NCBI RefSeq assembly: GCF_013449735.1
Contig: NZ_JACBNY010000004.1
Location: 62,001-126,000 of the forward strand
DNA from: Pseudolactococcus laudensis
GTDB lineage: Bacteria > Bacillota > Bacilli > Lactobacillales > Streptococcaceae
Direction of reading: 5' to 3'
Length of the DNA stretch: 64,000 nucleotides
In this document: positions 26,516 through 35,353 of the stretch, one piece after another
Layout: each line of letters starts with the position of its first letter
How positions within the stretch are numbered: position 1 is the stretch's first letter
Position numbers and translations under genes: made by a program
Notes under the pieces: generated by a model
The model's input: the letters and a program-made list of their open reading frames with translations, nothing else
Databases searched by the model: none
Told to the model about the DNA's origin: nothing

Positions 26516-27442
26516 ATGTCAAAAATTTACGACAATATTACAGATTTAATTGGCGATACACCTATCGTCAAATTGCGTCATGTCGACGAAGACTCGGCTG
26601 ATGTCTATGTCAAGTTAGAGGCCTTTAATCCTGGCGGTTCTGTCAAAGACCGTATCGCCTTGAACATGATTCGTGCAGCTGAGGCTGACGGTTCCCTCAA
26701 ACCTGGCGGCACAATTGTTGAGCCAACTTCAGGCAACACTGGGATTGGTCTTGCTTTCGTTGGTGCAGCACTTGGCTACAAAGTCATCATCGTCCTCCCT
26801 GAAACTTTCTCAATTGAACGTCGTCGCCTCATCCAAGCTTACGGCGCAGAACTCGTCTTAACCCCCGCTGCTGGCGGCATGGGCGCTGCCATTGCCAAAG
26901 CCAAAGAACTGGCTGAAGACAATGGCTACTTCTTACCCTTACAATTTGAAAATCCAGCCAACCCACGCATTCACGAAGAAACGACCGGCCCTGAAATCAT
27001 CGCCGCCTTCGGCGAAAATGGTTTAGATGCCTTTGTTGCAGGTGCTGGCACTGGCGGCACTGTATCAGGTGTGTCACATATCCTCAAAAAAGCTAATCCG
27101 AATATCGGAATCTATGTTGTAGAAGCTGATGAATCAGCGGTCTTTTCTGGTGAGAAACCAGGACCGCATAAAATTCAAGGCATCTCACCAGGTTTCATCC
27201 CTGGCACACTTGATACCAAATCTTACGATAAAATCATCCGTGTAACCTCTGACGATGCCATTGCAGCTGGTCGTGTCATTGGCGGCCAAGAAGGATTCCT
27301 TCTCGGCATTTCAGGCGGTGCAGCTGTTTACGCAGCCAAACAAGTCGCCAAGAAACTTGGAAAAGGCAAAAAAGTCCTTGCTGTTGCGCCTGACAATGGT
27401 GAGCGCTATCTCTCTACTTTCCTTTATGATTTCGGGGAATAA
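26516..27442 (+). CDS. cysK: Cysteine synthase A
   Basis: O-acetylserine (thiol)-lyase of 308 residues, PLP-dependent. The lysine that binds PLP lies in NPGGSVKDR (about residue 44) and the substrate loop is [20 protein letters not shown] binds the cofactor phosphate. GGAGGA 6 nt before ATG 26516 fixes the start; an upstream TTG is not needed. The promoter region (near 26469) contains a TATAAT. Monocistronic with its own terminator. Confidence 0.96.
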   Translation: MSKIYDNITDLIGDTPIVKLRHVDEDSADVYVKLEAFNPGGSVKDRIALNMIRAAEADGSLKPGGTIVEPTSGNTGIGLAFVGAALGYKVIIVLPETFSIERRRLIQAYGAELVLTPAAGGMGAAIAKAKELAEDNGYFLPLQFENPANPRIHEETTGPEIIAAFGENGLDAFVAGAGTGGTVSGVSHILKKANPNIGIYVVEADESAVFSGEKPGPHKIQGISPGFIPGTLDTKSYDKIIRVTSDDAIAAGRVIGGQEGFLLGISGGAAVYAAKQVAKKLGKGKKVLAVAPDNGERYLSTFLYDFGE

Positions 27443-27464
27443 ATTTTTTATAAACCTCAAAATT

Positions 27465-27487
27465 AAAAACGTCAAATTGACGTTTTT
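27465..27487 (+). terminator. cysK terminator
   Basis: AAAAACGTCAA/TTGACGTTTTT hairpin with a run of seven T. Confidence 0.85.
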
Positions 27488-27567
27488 TTATTTTAAAATA
27501 AATACTGACTTAAACAGATTGCTTATCAGTCAGGTAGTCTGCTTAATCTTATTAAATTAACGACTCA

Positions 27568-28317
27568 TTATTTTTTACCGTTTTCATTCCTGCTTATATA
27601 TTTTTGAAAGGCATGATATTTTTTTAACAATACCTTCTTACACCGTTGACTATATTGGACATCATCACCATTTGATAAATAAATTGTCGCATTTACATCA
27701 TCAATCAAATCAATATTAGCAATATTGACGATAATCCCTCGATGAATACGTACGAAGTGTTCAGACATAGCCTCAATAACTGATAATGTACCGTAAAATT
27801 CAATGTCACGATTATTACCGTGCATCCAGATTTTATGTGGAATGCTAGAAACTTCAAAGTAAGCGATTTCATTTTTAACTAGCACAAGATTGACGGGTTT
27901 AGACTGAATTTCAATGACATTCACTATCTTTCTAACTTGTCTGTATCGCCTTAGAATATATTGAAAAATAGACGTAAGCTCATAATCAAAGTTCACGTCT
28001 TTATGAATCACTGTTAAAGCAGATATTTTTTTATTAAATATAGCTTGATAATCAGGAAATCCCAAACTTAATAAAATAATATAGCCTAAAGGGTCTAAAT
28101 CACGAATAACACGTGCAATGTTCAAACCGATGTTTTCTAAAGAAATAAAATAAATATTATTCTGAGAAATAGTTGCCATTATTTGGTAGACTTGCGTATC
28201 ATCTTTAATGACTAATTGTTCCAAAGGTTTCACATCTTTTTCAGCTAAAAAATCATCTATCCTATCTTGAAGTCTATCTCTATAGATTTTCTCTTCTTCA
28301 TAAATAAGTATTTTCAT
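27568..28317 (-). CDS. LytTR response regulator A (phosphoacceptor Asp lost)
   Basis: A 249-residue AgrA/ComE-type regulator with a receiver-like domain (about residues 1-125) and a C-terminal LytTR DNA-binding domain (about 140-240, VRIHRGIIVNIANIDLI). The position equivalent to AgrA Asp59 is Ser59 (YFISLEN), whereas the paralogue at 30.6-31.3 kb keeps Asp59. It may act without phosphorylation or be inactive. No kinase gene is adjacent. It is divergent from protease A. An extended -10 (TGATACAAT) ends 6 nt before the ATG and no SD is seen, so the mRNA may be leaderless. Confidence 0.9.
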   Translation of the reverse strand: MKILIYEEEKIYRDRLQDRIDDFLAEKDVKPLEQLVIKDDTQVYQIMATISQNNIYFISLENIGLNIARVIRDLDPLGYIILLSLGFPDYQAIFNKKISALTVIHKDVNFDYELTSIFQYILRRYRQVRKIVNVIEIQSKPVNLVLVKNEIAYFEVSSIPHKIWMHGNNRDIEFYGTLSVIEAMSEHFVRIHRGIIVNIANIDLIDDVNATIYLSNGDDVQYSQRCKKVLLKKYHAFQKYISRNENGKK

Positions 28318-28391
28318 AGTTATATTGTATCAAAAAAATTATCAAAATATTCATTTAATATTATAAAATGTCATAAAAATAGTAAATTAAT

Positions 28392-28421
28392 AACGTTTAA
28401 GATATATTATTAATCGTTTAT
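28392..28421 (+). promoter_or_regulatory. Candidate LytTR binding site upstream of protease A
   Basis: Two 9-bp direct repeats, AACGTTTAA and ATCGTTTAT, separated by exactly 12 bp. Each fits the LytTR consensus [TA][AC][CA]GTTN[AG][TG] with one mismatch. A -10 (TATAAT, 28460-28465) follows with no good -35, as expected of an activator-dependent promoter. Confidence 0.65.
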
Positions 28422-28505
28422 GACTTCTTTTAAATACTAGTATTATTTTTTGATATACTTATAATGATATATCTACACTAAAATTAGAAAGAAGGATGAG
28501 TTGAC

Positions 28506-29810
28506 ATGAAAAAACGCAAAAGTAATTTAGTTTTTTTAGCAGCAGTAGCATTGTTATCTATTTGCCTTACCAGTGAGACAGAGGCAGCTGATTGGGATAT
28601 CGTCGCTGCTCCCGGAAGTGAGCAGATTACAACACCTACTCCCGAAACCACAAATAACAGCCTACCTGCATTTGAAGGGAAAGGTATTACGCAAGAAAGT
28701 GATATCGTTTTCCCTATTCCAGATGCCACTACATTCCCAACGACACCAGAGAGTATTATCGGAACAGATGATCGCTCAATTGTTTCCAACACTACGCTTT
28801 TTCCCTACCGAACATCATGTTTTATAGTGACAACTTTTCCTGACGCAATAAAATATGGCAGTGGTAATTTAGTTTCTAGCGATACTATTTTGACAGCTGG
28901 ACACTGTATTTACGATGAAACACTTGGCGGTTGGGCGACTAGCATAGCAGTCTATCCCGCAAGAAATGGGTTCTCCTCTCCTTTTGGCAAAGTTAATGCC
29001 AAATCTTTTTACGTCTCAAGTGAGTATCTTAATCTCTCACTTACGATAGATAAACGTAGAGAATACGACTTAGGTCATATCAAATTAGACCAAAAAATCG
29101 GAAAGACAACTGGTTGGCTAGGACTTACAAAAACATTGAGCAATGATATTACCTTAACAGGCTTTCCTACGCCCAAAAACAGAGACTATAAAATGTATAC
29201 CCAAAAAGGTAAACTTAAAAATAGTTCCGAAAATAATATCTTTTATGGGCTAGATACTGAAGGCGGACAAAGTGGCTCAGCAGTTTACAATACTAACAAT
29301 AATATCATCGGTGTTCATACCAATGGCGACGTAGCATATAATTGGGGAACTAGAATGAATGCCAAAAATTTCGAGACAACTAAAAAAATAGCCGATACTG
29401 CCATGCTGTCGTATAGAAGTCATGTCCAAAATATCGGCTGGCAAGGCTGGGTAAATGATACAGGTACAACTGGTACGACAGGACAATCCAAAAGACTAGA
29501 GGCTATCAATCTCAACCTCTCAGACAGTTCCTATTCTGGCAATATTGAATATCGGATACACGTTCAAGATATCGGTTGGCAGACTTGGCAAAAAAACGGC
29601 GCAATGGCTGGAACTACGGGACAGTCTAAGCGACTGGAGGCACTGGAAATCAGACTTACAGGGGACTTGGCAAAAAATTATAATATCCGTTATCGCTCTC
29701 ATGTACAAAGTATCGGCTGGCAAGCTTGGAAAAGTAACGGTCAGATGACTGGGACAACAGGTCAGTCATTACGCTTAGAGGCCATTCAAATTCAGTTAGT
29801 CAAAAAATAG
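28506..29810 (+). CDS. Secreted V8-like serine protease with ChW repeats (A)
   Basis: A 434-residue exported protease. A signal peptide (about 1-27) is followed by a propeptide, then a trypsin-fold domain of the Glu-specific V8 type with H133 (LTAGHC), D188 (YDLGHI) and S256 (GGQSGS). A PES-IIG sequence (about residues 81-86) could be the maturation site. Three ChW (clostridial hydrophobic W) repeats fill about 303-434, each with GWQ.W and TTGQS.RLEA. SD AAGGATG. Probably acts outside the cell, with the repeats binding surface or substrate. Confidence 0.92.
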   Translation: MKKRKSNLVFLAAVALLSICLTSETEAADWDIVAAPGSEQITTPTPETTNNSLPAFEGKGITQESDIVFPIPDATTFPTTPESIIGTDDRSIVSNTTLFPYRTSCFIVTTFPDAIKYGSGNLVSSDTILTAGHCIYDETLGGWATSIAVYPARNGFSSPFGKVNAKSFYVSSEYLNLSLTIDKRREYDLGHIKLDQKIGKTTGWLGLTKTLSNDITLTGFPTPKNRDYKMYTQKGKLKNSSENNIFYGLDTEGGQSGSAVYNTNNNIIGVHTNGDVAYNWGTRMNAKNFETTKKIADTAMLSYRSHVQNIGWQGWVNDTGTTGTTGQSKRLEAINLNLSDSSYSGNIEYRIHVQDIGWQTWQKNGAMAGTTGQSKRLEALEIRLTGDLAKNYNIRYRSHVQSIGWQAWKSNGQMTGTTGQSLRLEAIQIQLVKK

Positions 29811-29822
29811 GAGAATTTTAAA

Positions 29823-29876
29823 ATGAAAAAAATCTTAATCGCTTATTATCTGCTAGTCTACGAAATCTATTTTTAA
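29823..29876 (+). pseudogene. Truncated start of the surface-protein gene
   Basis: The sequence from the protease stop through GGAGAATTTTAAAATG and the first seven codons (MKKILIA) matches the start of the surface-protein gene behind protease B. It then changes abruptly and ends after 17 codons. This is the remnant of the unit A copy, cut by recombination near 29842. Confidence 0.75.
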
Positions 29877-30424
29877 GCCAAGCGGGACTTGTCATTATCG
29901 CTGCTAGTTTTTTTGGACAAGAATTTTCAAATGCTTATTTACGTACAACATTATTAACCATTCCTTCTCGGATGAAACTTGTTATATCTAAGATACTAGT
30001 GCTATCAATAATCGTTTTGGGAATAGGTATTATTTCAAATCTCATCTGTTTAGGTATAATTATTGGACAATACCAGAGGATACTAACCTTTCCACTAGTC
30101 AACAACTTTTTAACTCAAGTCATGATTGCTATGTTGAGTTGGTTATTCATCACTTGGTTGACAGCCTCTTTGATCCTCGTAACCAAATCACAAACCATAC
30201 CGATTGCCATTATGTTTTCGCTTATTCTAGGACTCAGTCAAATGTTTGCTGCTCTAACTAAGTTTGCGAAATATTTACCCGATTTAGCAACGATGAATTT
30301 GTTCTTTTCAAATCATGCCCCAAACTTGTTAAATGGTTATCAGCGATTGCTTGTTCAATTTTTCTGGACATTGAATTGCTTTATCATAGGACTTCTACTA
30401 ATACACTATCAAGATGTGCGTTGA
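29842..30424 (+). pseudogene. ABC-2 permease C-terminal fragment
   Basis: From about 29842 a different reading frame encodes about 194 residues of an ABC-2 permease (FGQEFSNAYLRTTLLTIPSR, then four to five membrane helices). It lacks the N-terminal part and any start codon. An ATG at 29972 is in frame, but no SD supports it. No ATPase gene is adjacent. It is interpreted as a fragment joined here by recombination. Confidence 0.75.
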
Positions 30425-30471
30425 TAATCAGAAAAATCTAGTCAATAGGAACATCAAGAAAGACAGGAACA

Positions 30472-30499
30472 AAAACTCGTCTCATTTGGCGAGTTTTTT
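30472..30499 (+). terminator. Terminator after the permease fragment
   Basis: AACTCG/CGAGTT hairpin followed by six T. Confidence 0.7.
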
Positions 30500-30569
30500 A
30501 AATTTTAGGGCTTGAAAGCGTCTTGATGGTATAAGCTATTATCACATATTATATCTTATAAGGGCTTAT

Positions 30570-31325
30570 TTAAACTCTTTTCTTATTACTTCGATTTCTA
30601 TTCCTATGTTTTTGAAAGGTGTGATATTTTTCAAATAATATTTTCCTACTCCGTTGACTATATCGTACATTATCACCATTTGATAAATAAATCACTCGAC
30701 TAGAGTCATCAATGTAATCAATATTCGCAATATTGACGATAATGCCACGATGTACACGGACAAATTGTTCAGACGCATGCTCAACAGCTGATAGTGTACC
30801 ATAAAATTCAATATCACGATGGTGACCGTACATCCAGACTTTATGGGGAAGGCTAGAGGCTTCAAAGTAAACGATTTCATTTATAACAAACGTGAGCTGA
30901 TTAGGTTTAGACTGAATCTCAATAACATTATCTATTTTTCTAACTTGTTTATATCGCCTTGCAATGTATTTAAAGACATCTATAAGCTCAAAATCAAAAC
31001 TATCATTTTTATGAATAAGTGTTAAAGCAGATATTTTTTTATTAAATATAGCTTTACAATCAAAGTTTTCTTGACTTAATAAAATGATATAGCCTAACGG
31101 ATCTAAATCTCGAACGGTACGCGCAATGTTCAAGCCGTCATTTTCTAAATCAATAAAATAAATATTATGCTGTGACATGATTGTCATCAATTTATGAATG
31201 TGCGCATCATTTTCGATGATACATTGCTCTAAAGGTTTAATTTCTTCTGCAGCTAAAAAATCGTCTATTAGATTTTGAAGCCTGTCCCTATAAATTTTTT
31301 CTTCTTCATAAATAAATATTTTCAT
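30570..31325 (-). CDS. LytTR response regulator B
   Basis: A 251-residue paralogue of regulator A with the same layout and divergent orientation to protease B. It keeps the phosphoacceptor Asp59 (YFIDLEN), and both have the acidic N-terminal EEE cluster in place of the usual DD. The LytTR domain shows VRVHRGIIVNIANIDYIDDSS. A kinase is not adjacent. An extended -10 (TGATATACT) ends 7 nt before the ATG, with only a poor GAAG in between, suggesting a leaderless transcript as for its paralogue. Confidence 0.9.
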   Translation of the reverse strand: MKIFIYEEEKIYRDRLQNLIDDFLAAEEIKPLEQCIIENDAHIHKLMTIMSQHNIYFIDLENDGLNIARTVRDLDPLGYIILLSQENFDCKAIFNKKISALTLIHKNDSFDFELIDVFKYIARRYKQVRKIDNVIEIQSKPNQLTFVINEIVYFEASSLPHKVWMYGHHRDIEFYGTLSAVEHASEQFVRVHRGIIVNIANIDYIDDSSRVIYLSNGDNVRYSQRSRKILFEKYHTFQKHRNRNRSNKKRV

Positions 31326-31566
31326 TATCTTCAGTATATCAAAATATATTTAAAATTCCTTTTTCATGTCATGACTGAATAGAATATCGTCGTGAACGCA
31401 CTAAATACTTGACACTGGCGATTAAGAATAACGCTTATGCTATTTTGAAGCGCATTCACGACTCCTAAAAATATAGCTATCTTTCTTTTGTTATAATTAT
31501 ACTGTAAGCTAATCATGATTTAATATTTCTTATAGTAAATTTCTAACAAAAGAAGGGAGTTTTTAG

Positions 31567-32880
31567 ATGCGAAAAATCAAAAGCAGTTCTATTTTTCTAA
31601 CTATCATCATTTTATTATTGATGACTTTTTCCATTCCTGTCAAGGCAGCGGATTGGGACATCATTTCTAATCCCGGAAGCGAGCAGATAACGACACCGCC
31701 ATTATCTGCTACCTCTGAAACTACAAATGTCGGAATCCCAGCATTTGAGGGAACAGGTATGGTGCAGGAAGGTGACACCGTTTTACCTATTCCAGACGCC
31801 ACTATTCCGGCTATACCAGAGAGTATCATCGGAACAGATAATAGATCAATCGTTTCAAATACCACACTTTTTCCTTATCGAACATCATGTTTATTAGTCA
31901 TCACTTTTCCTGACGGAATATCATACGGAAGTGGTAATTTAATTTCTAGCGATACCGTTTTAACAGCTGGACATTGTGTTTATGACACAAGATATGGTGG
32001 TTGGGCTACTCGCATAGAAGTTTATGCTGGAAGAGATGGGAGCTACTCTCCTTTTGGCAAAGCAAACAGCAAATCGTTTTATACCCTAGATAGGTGGATT
32101 AATTTGACATCTAAGGAATATGACTATAGAGAATATGACATAGGTTATATCAAGTTAGACCAAAAACTTGGGAAAACAACTGGTTGGCTGGGATTGACAA
32201 CAACCTTAAGCAATGATATTAGCTTAACAGGCTTTCCTGCCCCTCGAGATAGAGGCTATAAAATGTACTCTCAAAAAGGCAAGCTTAAAAATAGTGCAGC
32301 AAATAAAATCTATTATGATTTGGATACTGAAGGCGGGCAAAGTGGTTCATCAGTTTACAATACTGGTAATCAAGTCATCGGCGTTCATGCCTACGCTCAT
32401 GGCACAGTCAATTCTGGTACTAGAATGAATCTCCAAAATTTTGAGATAGCTAAAAAAATAGCGGATACCGCCATATTGTCCTATAGAAGTCATGTCCAAA
32501 ATATCGGCTGGCAAGGCTGGGTAAATGATACAGGCATATCTGGGACGACAGGTCAATCCAAAAGGTTAGAAGCTATCAACCTTAGCCTCTCAGACAGCTC
32601 TTATTCTGGCAATATTGAATATCGGGCACACGTTCAAAATATCGGTTGGCAAGGCTGGCAAAAAAATGGCGCAATGGCTGGAACAACAGGACAGTCTAAT
32701 CGACTAGAGGCACTGGAAATCAAGCTGACAGGAGAGTTGGCGAAGATTTATAATGTTCGCTACCGCTCTCATGTGCAAGGTATCGGCTGGCAAGCTTGGA
32801 AAAGTAACGGTCAGATGACTGGCACGACTGGACAATCATTACGCTTAGAAGCCATCCAAATTCAGTTAGTCAAAAAATAG
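31567..32880 (+). CDS. Secreted V8-like serine protease with ChW repeats (B)
   Basis: A 437-residue paralogue of protease A with the same order: signal peptide (ending VKA), propeptide starting ADWDIISNPGSEQITTP, V8-type domain with the triad in LTAGHC, YDIGYI and GGQSGS, and three C-terminal ChW repeats. The 3' end and the following intergenic bases are nearly identical to copy A, which suggests recent duplication or gene conversion. SD AAGGGAG. Followed at 12 bp by the surface-protein gene, so probably co-transcribed. Confidence 0.92.
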   Translation: MRKIKSSSIFLTIIILLLMTFSIPVKAADWDIISNPGSEQITTPPLSATSETTNVGIPAFEGTGMVQEGDTVLPIPDATIPAIPESIIGTDNRSIVSNTTLFPYRTSCLLVITFPDGISYGSGNLISSDTVLTAGHCVYDTRYGGWATRIEVYAGRDGSYSPFGKANSKSFYTLDRWINLTSKEYDYREYDIGYIKLDQKLGKTTGWLGLTTTLSNDISLTGFPAPRDRGYKMYSQKGKLKNSAANKIYYDLDTEGGQSGSSVYNTGNQVIGVHAYAHGTVNSGTRMNLQNFEIAKKIADTAILSYRSHVQNIGWQGWVNDTGISGTTGQSKRLEAINLSLSDSSYSGNIEYRAHVQNIGWQGWQKNGAMAGTTGQSNRLEALEIKLTGELAKIYNVRYRSHVQGIGWQAWKSNGQMTGTTGQSLRLEAIQIQLVKK

Positions 32881-32892
32881 GAGAATTTTAAA

Positions 32893-33531
32893 ATGAAAAA
32901 AATCTTAATTGCTTTACTGTCAATCGTTTGTTTCATTGGTTTTGGTGGTAAGGTTAGCGCTGCTGGTAAAACAGTGGTTTCACTCGGTCCTCGTTTTGAT
33001 ACATCACAAATTCCAACAAAAGTTATTGTCGGTACATCTGGTAAATTTTCTGCACCGTATTCATGGGATACCGAAGGTTATGACTTAGATGTTGAAACAA
33101 TATTTTCAGTGACTGACCCAAGTATCTTAGCAGTTTCTAAAAATGGTGAGTGGCAAGCGTTAAAAACTGGCACGGTAACGTTATGCTATACCTATAAAGT
33201 CTCTCAAGATAGTTTAGATAAATATCCAGATGTAGAGTTTATACATCAAGAAACTGCTGTGGAGGGGACCACGATTGAAGTCACACCAGGAGCTGCTATT
33301 GTAACCCCTCCTGTAACAAGTCAATCCATTCCGACGACAAATGACCCTGCCGTAACAACAGCGACACCTTCAATAACAGCTAAAGCAACGTCAACAGCAG
33401 CGCCTACGGGAGCGGTTGCCAAAACGAATCATAAGGCTAAAGGCAATACTTCGGTAACAGCTGCACTTCTTATCATGAGTGTTCTAACCATTTTAGGAAC
33501 GATTAGTTATAAACGTCGTGAAAACGTTTAG
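32893..33531 (+). CDS. Ig-like surface protein with C-terminal membrane anchor
   Basis: A 212-residue exported protein. A signal peptide (about 1-23) precedes a compact domain with a bacterial Ig-like (BIG_2-type) look (ILAVSKNGEWQALKTGTVTLCYTY). A Thr/Pro/Ala-rich stalk (about 135-180) follows, then a membrane helix (about 185-205) and the basic tail YKRREN. No LPXTG-type motif precedes the helix, so sortase anchoring is doubtful. SD AGGAG. Function unknown; perhaps a partner or substrate of protease B. Confidence 0.8.
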   Translation: MKKILIALLSIVCFIGFGGKVSAAGKTVVSLGPRFDTSQIPTKVIVGTSGKFSAPYSWDTEGYDLDVETIFSVTDPSILAVSKNGEWQALKTGTVTLCYTYKVSQDSLDKYPDVEFIHQETAVEGTTIEVTPGAAIVTPPVTSQSIPTTNDPAVTTATPSITAKATSTAAPTGAVAKTNHKAKGNTSVTAALLIMSVLTILGTISYKRRENV

Positions 33532-33577
33532 ACAGCTCTGGCATGACTTGTGCTATTGACCACTAAATTTTTATAGT

Positions 33578-33613
33578 AAAACCCCCACAAAAAATCAATT
33601 TTGTGGGGGTTTA
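33578..33613. terminator. Bidirectional terminator
   Basis: A perfect AAACCCCCACAAAA/TTTTGTGGGGGTTT stem between the convergent surface-protein gene and sodA. Confidence 0.9.
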
Positions 33614-33623
33614 TATTTGCTAG

Positions 33624-34235
33624 TTATTTCACTGCTGCGTAAAGTTCGTTGACTTTATCCCAGTTAACGAGTTCGAAGAATGCTGCGATGTAGTCAGGGC
33701 GAACATTGTGGTATTTGAGGTAGTAAGCGTGTTCCCAAACATCCAAACCAAGTACAGGTGTTTCGCCATCTGTAATCGGATTGTCTTGATTTGCTGTTGA
33801 TGTCACTTTAAGCTCACCATTAGCATCTACTACCAACCATGCCCAGCCGCTACCGAAACGACCAGTTGCTGCTGTTTTGAATATTTCTTTGAAGGCATCA
33901 AAGTCACCAAATTTAGCGACGATAGCTTCACCGATTGCACCAGTTGGCGCACCACCAGCATTTGGTGCCAAGATTTCCCAGAAGAAACTGTGGTTAACAT
34001 GACCACCACCGTTGTTTTGAACAGCAGTACGAATATCATCAGGAACTGAAGCCAAATCTTTAACGAGTTCAAGCGCTGATTTGTCAGCCAATTCAGGATG
34101 TTTATCAATTGCAGCGTTCAAGTTAGCCACGTAAGTTGCATGGTGTTTGTCATGGTGCAATTTCATCGTTGCTTCGTCGAAAAATGGTTCGAGTGCATCA
34201 TATGCGTAAGGTAGTTCTGGAAGTGTGTGTGCCAT
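33624..34235 (-). CDS. sodA: Superoxide dismutase (Mn/Fe)
   Basis: A 203-residue Mn/Fe superoxide dismutase, cytoplasmic. Metal ligands are H27, H82, D165 and H169 (DVWEHAYY). The [11 protein letters not shown] motif and the C-terminal VNW are typical of the lactococcal/streptococcal Mn enzyme. AAAGAGG precedes the ATG. Monocistronic. Confidence 0.97.
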   Translation of the reverse strand: MAHTLPELPYAYDALEPFFDEATMKLHHDKHHATYVANLNAAIDKHPELADKSALELVKDLASVPDDIRTAVQNNGGGHVNHSFFWEILAPNAGGAPTGAIGEAIVAKFGDFDAFKEIFKTAATGRFGSGWAWLVVDANGELKVTSTANQDNPITDGETPVLGLDVWEHAYYLKYHNVRPDYIAAFFELVNWDKVNELYAAVK

Positions 34236-34359
34236 GTTGGTACCTCTTTCTTTAATTCTCTGATTGATGAGTTATGTTATACTTTCATTCTACCTCAAAA
34301 CATAAGATAGCGCCAACATTTAGATTGAAAATTTTTGTTTTTCAAAACTGTTAAAAAAC

Positions 34360-34384
34360 GCAAGAGAAAGGCATTTCATCTTGC
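34360..34384 (-). terminator. Terminator of the five-gene transporter
   Basis: GCAAGA/TCTTGC hairpin and a T run on the minus strand after the last binding-protein gene. Confidence 0.65.
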
Positions 34385-34412
34385 ATTTTTTAAAATATTT
34401 TAAGTTGCTATT

Positions 34413-35273
34413 TTACTGGTCCTTGCCTTCAAGGACTATGTCCTGAGCTGTAATATCACTGCCAAAGAAATCTTTCAAAGTTGCGGCATAGTCTTTGGCA
34501 AAAAAGCCATCTTTCCCAAGTTTTTCAAGTTCCTGATTTGTCCATTCGAGCAAGGATTGATTCCCTTTTTTGATTCCTGGGTTAATCGTTGAGACGTCAC
34601 CTAGCTCTTTAATACCAACTTCAAACTCTGGGTTTTCTTTAACCCAAGCGTACAAGTAACTATTATCATCTGCAATTGCATCCGCACGGCCATCTTTCAG
34701 AGCTTGAAATTGTTGTGTTTTAGATTCATACTTTTCAAGTGTTACATCTGGTTGTTTGTTTGTAAAATAGGCCTCTGCTGTTGTCCCTTTATTAACAATG
34801 ACTTTCTTACCCTTAAGCTGTGAAACTTCTGTAATAGGTTTTTCTTTAAGACTTGCCACTCCGATTGCGACTTTCATATAGGGATTAGCAAAATCAATCA
34901 CTTTTTCACGTTCAGGTGTTTTAGTAAAATTAGCAAGGACTAAATCAACTTTATTAGACTTGAGGGCATCCACACGTTCTTCTGCATTGACAATGACATA
35001 TTTAACCTTAACACCTAAATCTTTTGCAATTTGATTGCCGAGATAGACATCATAGCCCTGATTTTTACCGTCAGCATCCAGATACCCATAGGGTGATAAG
35101 TCACCAAATACTGCAATTTTAATTTCACCACGTTTTTTAATAGCATCAACACTTGAGGGATTCTTATCCTTCGCGGTATTGTCTTTTTCGTCTCCAGATG
35201 TACCACACGCAACAAGTGAAAGAGCTACACCTGCAACTGCTAAAATACCGACTGCTTTTTTCCAAATTTTCAT
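34413..35273 (-). CDS. Amino-acid ABC transporter binding lipoprotein (second of two)
   Basis: A family 3 solute-binding lipoprotein of 286 residues; lipobox LVAC. The sequence (GEIKIAVFGDLSPYGYLDADGKNQGYDVYLGNQIAKDLG) resembles the PEB1/aspartate-glutamate subgroup. Start at ATG 35273: the in-frame ATG at 35288 overlaps the GGAGAA that serves as SD. A relative of the 148-bp leuA repeat lies directly upstream. Last gene after the ATPase, giving this transporter two binding proteins. Confidence 0.9.
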   Translation of the reverse strand: MKIWKKAVGILAVAGVALSLVACGTSGDEKDNTAKDKNPSSVDAIKKRGEIKIAVFGDLSPYGYLDADGKNQGYDVYLGNQIAKDLGVKVKYVIVNAEERVDALKSNKVDLVLANFTKTPEREKVIDFANPYMKVAIGVASLKEKPITEVSQLKGKKVIVNKGTTAEAYFTNKQPDVTLEKYESKTQQFQALKDGRADAIADDNSYLYAWVKENPEFEVGIKELGDVSTINPGIKKGNQSLLEWTNQELEKLGKDGFFAKDYAATLKDFFGSDITAQDIVLEGKDQ

Positions 35274-35286
35274 AATCTGATTCTCC

Positions 35287-35343
35287 ATTTAAGATGTTGA
35301 GGCGACTGTTTTTCATAGCCTCAAAGAGCCGAAACTCAATTTA
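35287..35343 (-). repeat. Internally deleted relative of the leuA leader repeat
   Basis: The two ends of the 148-bp element (ATTTAAGATGTTGAGGCGAC and GAGCCGAAACTCAATTTA) are present, but the central arms are missing. The transcribed strand can form TTTGAGGC/GCCTCAA. As at leuA, the element ends immediately before the Shine-Dalgarno of the next gene. Confidence 0.75.
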
Positions 35344-35353
35344 TATATTTTTA

